12,224 bases of DNA from Blastococcus sp. CT_GayMR20 (GTDB taxonomy: Bacteria; Actinomycetota; Actinomycetes; Mycobacteriales; Geodermatophilaceae), in assembly GCF_004570345.1 (NCBI RefSeq), contig NZ_SPQM01000136.1, positions 1-12,224 on the forward strand, written 5' to 3'. A program made the position numbers and the translations under genes. Shown in pieces: positions 6,720 through 12,224 of the stretch. Positions within the stretch are counted from its first letter, which is position 1. Each line of letters begins with the position of its first letter. The notes below the pieces were generated by a model that made no database searches, was not told where the DNA came from, and saw nothing but the letters and a program-made list of their open reading frames with translations.

Positions 6720-6974
6720 GACGACCCCATCTTCGCTGCCGCGAGGGCAACACGCCCAACCGGGTGCCTCCCGCGCGCCCCGCCCCGGCCGACGTATAGG
6801 GGCGCCCGATGACGCTCTGACCTGCGAGAACGCCGCGTCAAGAGGGCGGCCCTGTGGGGATCCTCATGCCGTGAGGGACCGGGACGTCACGCACCGCCGG
6901 TCCCGTCGCTCCCAGCCGTCCCGCAGTTCCCGACGGGCCGTTCCGGGCACCGGTCGCCGCTACGTTCTGAGCGC
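6720..6974. other. Mirror of the divergent intergenic region
   Basis: Identical in reverse complement to 5251-5505, with the 8-base dyad at 6875-6904 and the PIN-gene -10 box at 6961-6966. No additional feature is created here by the inversion. Confidence 0.6.
6961..6966 (+). promoter_or_regulatory. -10 box, probable leaderless promoter (mirror copy)
   Basis: TACGTT followed 8 bases later by the ATG at 6975, with no ribosome-binding purine run between them. Same element as 5259-5264. Confidence 0.45.
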
Positions 6975-7373
6975 ATGACGCGCTTCGGGATCGACGCCCC
7001 CACCCTGCTGCACCTCGTGACCGAGGGCGTTCCCGTGGCGGACGGTCACCAGCTGGTCGCCCCGCAACTTCTGCGCTCGGAGGCGCTCGCCCTGCTGTTC
7101 GACGCCGTCCGCCGCGGCGAGCTCGCGGAGACCGACGCCCTGGCCCGGCACGAGGCCATGACGAGCGTGAAGGTCCGCCTGCTCGGCGACCGCGTCAGCC
7201 GGGCGGTCGCCTGGGCGATCGCCCGCGATCACGGCTTCGACTCCACCTCCGCGGCCGAGTACCTCGCCGTCACGCGGTTGCAGGCCGACCTCTTCGTCAG
7301 CGTCGATCCGCGGGTCCGGGCGCGGGCCGACGGCATCGTGCCCGTCGGCACGATCGACCAGCTGTCGGGCTAG
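6975..7373 (+). CDS. PIN-domain ribonuclease, VapC-like (mirror copy)
   Basis: Identical 132-aa product to that of 4852-5250. Conserved acidic residues Asp7, Glu36, Glu95 and Asp111 outline the metal-binding PIN site. The final TAG shares CTAG (7370-7373) with the stop of the convergent xpb copy. No antitoxin gene accompanies this copy either. Confidence 0.8.
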   Translation: MTRFGIDAPTLLHLVTEGVPVADGHQLVAPQLLRSEALALLFDAVRRGELAETDALARHEAMTSVKVRLLGDRVSRAVAWAIARDHGFDSTSAAEYLAVTRLQADLFVSVDPRVRARADGIVPVGTIDQLSG

Positions 7374-9055
7374 TCGGCCGGCTCGTCCACCCAGTCGGGG
7401 CCGTTGACCTCACCCGGCCCGGCGAGGTCGGCGGCGTCGACGATCGTGTACGCGTAGCCCTGCTCGGCGAGGAAGCGCTGCCGGTGGGCGGCGTACTCGC
7501 TGTCGAGGGTGTCGCGGCTGACCACCGTGTAGAAGTGCGCCTGCCGTCCGTCGGCCTTGGGCCGCAGCACCCGGCCGAGCCGCTGTGCCTCCTCCTGCCG
7601 TGATCCGAACGTCCCCGACACCTGGACGGCGACGGCGGCCTCGGGCAGGTCGATGGAGAAGTTCGCGACCTTCGACACGACCAGCACACGGATCTCGCCG
7701 TTGCGGAACTGGTCGAAGAGCTTCTCCCGCTCCTTGTTCGTCGTCGACCCCTGGATGACCGGGGCGTCGAGCGCGCGGCCGAGCTCCTCGAGCTGGTCGA
7801 GGTAGGCGCCGATCACCAGCGAGGGCTCGTCGGGGTGCCGTTCCAGCACCCGCCGGATCACCGGCAGCTTCGACTGCGCCGTCGCCGCGATCCGGTACCG
7901 CTCCTCCGGCTCGGCGACCGCGTACGTCATCCGCTCCTCGTCGTCGAGCGAGACCCGCACCTCGATGCACTCGGCCGGCGCGATGTAGCCCTGCGCCTCG
8001 ATGTCCCGCCACGGGGCGTCGTAGCGCTTGGGGCCGATCAGCGAGAAGACGTCGTCCTCACGGCCGTCCTCGCGGACCAGCGTGGCGGTCAGGCCCAGCC
8101 GGCGCCGGGACTGCAGGTCGGCGGTGAGCCGGAAGATCGGCGCCGGCAGCAGGTGGACCTCGTCGTAGACGATCAGCCCCCAGTCCTGGGCGTCGAAGAG
8201 GTCGAGGTGGCGGTACTCGCCCTTCCGCCGGGTCGTGATGACCTGGTACGTGGCGATCGTGACCGGCCGGATCTCCTTGCGCTCACCCGAGTACTCGCCG
8301 ATCTCCTCCTCGGTGAGTGAGGTGCGGGCGATCAGCTCGCGCTTCCACTGCCGTCCGGCGACCGTGTTGGTCACCAGGATCAGCGTGGTCGCCTTCGCCT
8401 CGGCCATCGCCGCGGCGCCGACCAGCGTCTTCCCGGCACCGCAGGGCAGGACGACGACGCCCGAGCCGCCGGCCCAGAACCCCTCGACGGCCTCCTGCTG
8501 GTAGTCCCGCAGGTGCCAGTTCGACTGGTCGAGCTCGATCGGGTGCGCGGTGCCGTCGACGTAGCCGGCCAGGTCCTCCGCGGGCCAGCCCACCTTCAGG
8601 AGCGCCTGCTTGAGGCGGCCGCGCTCGGACGCGTGGACGACGATCGAGTCACCGTCGATCCGCGCGCCCAGCATCGGGGCGACCCGCTTGGAGCGGATGA
8701 CCTCCTCCAGCACCGCGCGGTCGGAGGTCGTGAGCACGAGACCGTGCACCGGGTTGTTGGCCAGGGTGAGCCGGCCGAAGCGGTCCATCGTGTCGGCGAC
8801 GTCGACCAGCAGCGCGTGCGGCACCGGGTAGCGCGAGTAGCGCACCAACGCGTCGACGACCTGCTCGGCGTCGTGGCCGGCGGCGCGGGCGTTCCACAGT
8901 GCGAGGGGCGTGACCCGGTAGGTGTGCACGTGCTCCGGGGAGCGCTCGAGCTCCGCGAACGGCGCGATCGCCGCGCGGCACTCCTTCGCCAGCGGGTGGT
9001 CGACCTCGAGGAGCAGGGTCTTGTCCGACTGGACGATCAGCGGGCCGTCGCTCAA
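7370..9055 (-). CDS. xpb: DNA repair helicase XPB (mirror copy)
   Basis: The same 561-aa SF2 helicase as at 3170-4855, read on the minus strand from TTG at 9055. Walker A Lys209, the DEVH box 298-301, the RED motif 328-330 and motif VI 491-498 are all intact. Two identical xpb copies would be unusual for a genome; here the second is a consequence of the palindrome. Confidence 0.96.
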   Translation of the reverse strand: MSDGPLIVQSDKTLLLEVDHPLAKECRAAIAPFAELERSPEHVHTYRVTPLALWNARAAGHDAEQVVDALVRYSRYPVPHALLVDVADTMDRFGRLTLANNPVHGLVLTTSDRAVLEEVIRSKRVAPMLGARIDGDSIVVHASERGRLKQALLKVGWPAEDLAGYVDGTAHPIELDQSNWHLRDYQQEAVEGFWAGGSGVVVLPCGAGKTLVGAAAMAEAKATTLILVTNTVAGRQWKRELIARTSLTEEEIGEYSGERKEIRPVTIATYQVITTRRKGEYRHLDLFDAQDWGLIVYDEVHLLPAPIFRLTADLQSRRRLGLTATLVREDGREDDVFSLIGPKRYDAPWRDIEAQGYIAPAECIEVRVSLDDEERMTYAVAEPEERYRIAATAQSKLPVIRRVLERHPDEPSLVIGAYLDQLEELGRALDAPVIQGSTTNKEREKLFDQFRNGEIRVLVVSKVANFSIDLPEAAVAVQVSGTFGSRQEEAQRLGRVLRPKADGRQAHFYTVVSRDTLDSEYAAHRQRFLAEQGYAYTIVDAADLAGPGEVNGPDWVDEPAD

Positions 9056-9137
9056 GAGTTCTCTTCCGTCGGGGGGCGGGAGGGGAGGGTCGAATGGACC
9101 TCCCACGGTAACCGCGGAGGGCGACGGGTCCTTCCCG

Positions 9138-10421
9138 TCAGATCCAGTGCCGCAGCCGCAACGGGGGCGGGTCGCCGCCCGGGCGCTGGACCAGCACCTG
9201 CTCGATGCCCAGCTTGCCCGCCTCGAACGACAGCGCGGACGCCGCCATGTAGAGCCGCCACACACGGGCGCGGCCCTCGCTCGTGAGGTCCACCGCCGCG
9301 TCCCACTGCTTCTCCAGCCGCTCCACCCACGCCCGCAGCGTCACGGCGTAGTGCCGGCGCAGCGCCTCCACGTCGAGCAGTTCGAAGCCCGCGGCGTCCA
9401 GGGCCGCGACGGTCAGCGCCAAGGGGAGCACCTCGCCGTCGGGGAAGACGTAGCGGGCGATGAACGTGTCGTCGTCCCACCTGGTGGCGCCGGCGGTCCA
9501 CGAGATGGCGTGGTTGAGCAGGCGGCCGCCGGGCCGCAGCAGGTCGTGGAGTGCGGTGGCGTAGCCGGGCAGCGCGACGCGCCCCACGTGCTCGGCCATG
9601 CCGATCGAGCTGATGGCGTCGAAGGGGCCGTCGGCGACCTCGCGGTAGTCCTGCACCCGGACCGTGATCCGGCCGTCGAGCCCGGCGGCGGCCACCCGGC
9701 GCCGCGCCAGGTCGGCCTGCCGGGCCGACAGCGTGATGCCGACGACGTCGACGCCGTACCGCTGCGCCGCGTGCAGCGCCAGGCTGCCCCACCCGCACCC
9801 GACGTCCAGCAACCGCATCCCGGGCCGCAGGCCGAGCTTGCGGCAGACGAGGTCGATCTTGGCCTCCTGCGCGGCGTCCAGCCCTGCGCCCTCGTCGGCC
9901 CAGACCGCGCAGGAGTAGACCATCGTCGGGCCGAGGACCAGTTCGTAGAAGTCGTTGCTCACGTCGTAGTGGTGCGCCACGGCGACGGCGTCGCGGCGCC
10001 GGCTGTGCCGCCGGCCCCGGCGCGGTCGGACGAACTCCTCCGGCGGCGGGGCGGGCGGGGGCCCGACGGCACCCAGCGTCACGGCGGTCCGGAGGAGCGC
10101 CAGCCGGTCGGCGGCTCTCGGGCGCTGGAAGGCGCCCGTCGAGGACAGCCGGCCGACGGAGTCCAGGACCTCCAGCGTCGCGAAGAGGTCGCCCTCGATC
10201 TCGATCTCCCCGGCCACGTAGGCGCGCGCGAGGCCCAGCTCGCCGGGCGCCCACGCCAGCCGGCGCACGGCCTGCGGCGTCCGGATGGTGAGCGGCGGTG
10301 CTCCGGGCGGGCCGGCCTCCGACCCGTCCCAGGCGCGCAGTCGCCAGGGTGACTCCGTCGTGCCGAGGACGGTGCTCAGGGCACAGGCCAGGCGCGTGGC
10401 CACGGTCGTTCGCTCGGTCAT
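9138..10421 (-). CDS. CFA synthase family SAM methyltransferase (mirror copy)
   Basis: Identical 427-aa protein to 1804-3087: SAM loop LDVGCGWG at 205-212 and active-site Cys171, Glu277, His304, Ile306 and Tyr358. Its GGAGG ribosome site is at 10431-10435. It lies 82 bases upstream of the xpb start at 9055 and 76 bases downstream of the helicase-associated gene. Confidence 0.9.
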   Translation of the reverse strand: MTERTTVATRLACALSTVLGTTESPWRLRAWDGSEAGPPGAPPLTIRTPQAVRRLAWAPGELGLARAYVAGEIEIEGDLFATLEVLDSVGRLSSTGAFQRPRAADRLALLRTAVTLGAVGPPPAPPPEEFVRPRRGRRHSRRRDAVAVAHHYDVSNDFYELVLGPTMVYSCAVWADEGAGLDAAQEAKIDLVCRKLGLRPGMRLLDVGCGWGSLALHAAQRYGVDVVGITLSARQADLARRRVAAAGLDGRITVRVQDYREVADGPFDAISSIGMAEHVGRVALPGYATALHDLLRPGGRLLNHAISWTAGATRWDDDTFIARYVFPDGEVLPLALTVAALDAAGFELLDVEALRRHYAVTLRAWVERLEKQWDAAVDLTSEGRARVWRLYMAASALSFEAGKLGIEQVLVQRPGGDPPPLRLRHWI

Positions 10422-10497
10422 CTGGATGCGCCTCCGCGGGAACGGTTGCGCCCCTCAACGTACGACCGAATCGCCGCCCTGGGCAGGGGGTTCCGGC

Positions 10498-12222
10498 TCA
10501 GGCGGACCGGCCGGCGCCCTCGACGTCCTCCTCGACGAGGGCCACCGAGGTGATCCGGTGGACGGCGAAGGTGCTGTTCTCCCCGCGCCGTTCGTCGTAG
10601 CCCTGCAGGAACCCGCCCACGAGGGACACCGGCCGCACCACGCGCTGGCTGCCGCTGCCCTGGGCGTCGACGTAGCCCAGCCAGACGGGCAGACCGGCGC
10701 TGACGGCGCGGGAGAGCAGTTCGAGCGTGCTGGCCGTCGTCACGCCGGGGATCTGGCGGACGGCCTCGCCCCGGCGGGCCGACAGCGCGGCGTCCCCGGC
10801 CCGCATCTGCCGAAGCGTGGCGCCGAGCTCCTCCGCAGTGAGAGGCCGCGGTGCCGGCGAGTGCTCGGCTGGCCGGCGGCCGGCTGCGCGCGGCCGGGCC
10901 GGCGGCCGGGTGAGGACGGCGCCGCCCGGGTTCTCGCCGGCGGGGGCGTAGCCCGCGTCGCGGAGCACCGTGAGCACCTCGTCGGCGCCCAGTCCGCTGA
11001 CCAGCACCCCGGGTGCCAGCCGCCGCAGCTCCGCCTCTGCGGCCCGGCGGTCGTTGAGCACCTGGGAGAGCAGGCCGTGGTCGTCGGAGCGGACGTAGGA
11101 CTCGATCGATCCCACCCGCAGCCGCCCGTGCTGCCGGGCCACGTCGTCGATCAGGTAGTCCAGCGCCTGCGGAACCGGCGTGCGGGACGCGCGGCCGAAG
11201 AAGTCGTGCAGGTCCGCGGCCGACCAGCCGGAGTCGAGCGCGCGGCGCACGCTCGAGTCCGACACCCGGAACACCGTCGCGCCGCCGGAGGACTCCACGT
11301 CGGCGACGACCGAGAGGGTGTCGGCGAGCTCGGCGACCAGCGGTCCAGGGGCGATCAGCGACAGGTCGGGCTGGGCGAGCACGTGGTCGACCGGCTCGGG
11401 GAGCAGCCCCCGCATGCCCTCGGCGGCGCCGTCCTCACCGCGGGCGAGCAGCCCCCGGCCGGCCGTGGAGAGGACGCCACCGACGAGCACTCCGAGCCGG
11501 GCCGCCTCGGCCAGCATCGCGGGCACCGGTGCCAGCCGGTCCGCCCGCCGCGGGGTGCGCCACCGGAGGAGCGAGACGAGGTCGTCGGGGGCCAGCCCGG
11601 AACCGGGCGGGTACTCGGCGAGCACGGTCAGCGCCGAGCGGCGGATCGCCGGGGCGGTGTGCCGGACCAGGTCGGGGGAGAGCGGGTTGACGGACTTGCC
11701 GGCGACGTCCCGCTGGCCCACCAGGGACGGCAGCCGGACACCGGAGAGCCACCCGTCGGCCAGCACGGCCCAGCGGTCGGCCAGGTCCTGCTCGCGCCAG
11801 ATGTCGTAGGCGCGGGTCGGCAGCCACTCGTCGCGGTGCGGACCGCCCACGTCGAGCAGGCCGGCGGCGTAGGCGAGCTCGAGCAGCCAGGCGGCCTCCG
11901 GCTCGCCGACGTGCAGCACGCGGGCCAGCCGCTTCTGGTCGCGCACGCCGACCCCGCCGCTGCGCAGCAGCCCGGCCGGCTCCTCCTCCAGGAGCGCCAG
12001 CAGCTCCCCGAGCCGGCCGACGCTCTCCAGCGCCGCGCCGGCGGCGCGCCGGTCGACCGATCCCTGCGCGTGGGCGGCCACGGCAGGCTGGGGCCGCAGG
12101 CGCGGGGGGCCGTAGGGCCGGTCGCCGCGCAGGTGCAGTCCCAGCTCGCGGGGCAGCTCCACGTTGAGGGCGTCGATGCGGGCCAGCAGGCCCCGCTGCA
12201 GCAGCCGCCGGGCCGGTGTGCG
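10498..12222 (-). CDS. Helicase-associated protein, 5' partial (mirror copy)
   Basis: Identical to 3-1727 and cut at the same codon by the other end of the window. It carries the XPB/Ssl2-type helicase-associated domain (VLAQPDLSLIAPGPL) and the C-terminal WYL-like module (VWLGYVDAQG). An internal GTG at 12162-12160 could be called as a start, but the open frame continues to the edge. Truncation at exactly equivalent codons at both ends is a mark of a self-folded contig. Confidence 0.85.
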   Translation of the reverse strand, partial: RTPARRLLQRGLLARIDALNVELPRELGLHLRGDRPYGPPRLRPQPAVAAHAQGSVDRRAAGAALESVGRLGELLALLEEEPAGLLRSGGVGVRDQKRLARVLHVGEPEAAWLLELAYAAGLLDVGGPHRDEWLPTRAYDIWREQDLADRWAVLADGWLSGVRLPSLVGQRDVAGKSVNPLSPDLVRHTAPAIRRSALTVLAEYPPGSGLAPDDLVSLLRWRTPRRADRLAPVPAMLAEAARLGVLVGGVLSTAGRGLLARGEDGAAEGMRGLLPEPVDHVLAQPDLSLIAPGPLVAELADTLSVVADVESSGGATVFRVSDSSVRRALDSGWSAADLHDFFGRASRTPVPQALDYLIDDVARQHGRLRVGSIESYVRSDDHGLLSQVLNDRRAAEAELRRLAPGVLVSGLGADEVLTVLRDAGYAPAGENPGGAVLTRPPARPRAAGRRPAEHSPAPRPLTAEELGATLRQMRAGDAALSARRGEAVRQIPGVTTASTLELLSRAVSAGLPVWLGYVDAQGSGSQRVVRPVSLVGGFLQGYDERRGENSTFAVHRITSVALVEEDVEGAGRSA

Positions 12223-12224
12223 GC

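Larger units (their letters stand above)
6204..12224 (-). repeat. Right arm of the inverted repeat; arm contiguous with the real gene sequence
   Basis: Exact reverse complement of 1-6021. Because the truncated helicase reads correctly from this arm into the spacer, the continuous authentic sequence is the minus strand from 12224 down to about 6015-6022, some 6.2 kb. The left arm is then the copy made or assembled after the turn. Confidence 0.97.

Noticed and set aside
1..12224. Hairpin telomere or replication intermediate of a linear replicon
   Set aside because: A closed hairpin end would not have a one-directional 182-base coding spacer, and the turn would not cut a conserved helicase gene. 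No terminal-protein or telomere-resolvase gene is present.
1..12224. Composite transposon or IS-flanked inverted duplication
   Set aside because: No transposase, integrase, target-site duplication or element ends were found, and the symmetry has no outer boundary within the window.

Overview
The window is one near-perfect palindrome. Bases 1-6021 recur as the exact reverse complement at 6204-12224 (position x pairs with 12225-x), around a 182-base unique spacer at 6022-6203. All paired open reading frames translate identically, and the compared stretches (both ends, the 255-base intergenic region and the spacer edges) show no mismatch. The symmetry runs to the first and last base, so the window holds only about 6.2 kb of unique sequence. 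I read this as a fold-back (inverted chimera) or assembly self-loop, not a biological inverted duplication: the turn falls inside a conserved helicase gene, which reads correctly in one direction only.

Very high G+C, G/C-rich third codon positions, GTG/TTG starts and a mycobacterial-type XPB helicase next to its helicase-associated partner point to an actinobacterium. A Geodermatophilaceae-like or related soil actinomycete is a guess; no rRNA or other marker is present to settle it.

Unique content, in left-arm order: (1) the 3' part of a helicase-associated protein with an XPB/Ssl2-type N-terminal-like domain and a C-terminal WYL-like domain; (2) a 427-aa cyclopropane-fatty-acid-synthase-family methyltransferase with all expected active-site residues; (3) a 561-aa DNA repair helicase XPB, starting at TTG; (4) on the opposite strand, a 132-aa VapC-like PIN-domain protein whose stop codon overlaps the xpb stop within one CTAG; (5) after a 255-base divergent intergenic region, the 5' part of a second SF2 DEAD/DEAH helicase, cut off by the fold-back. 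The right arm repeats all of this in mirror image, and its helicase copy continues correctly through the spacer to about residue 235 before running into inverted sequence.

Functionally, XPB and the helicase-associated protein are known genomic neighbours (Rv0861c/Rv0862c in Mycobacterium tuberculosis) and suggest a DNA-repair locus. The lipid methyltransferase between them looks unrelated in function. The PIN protein has no visible antitoxin. I see no RNA genes, CRISPR arrays, insertion sequences or phage genes.
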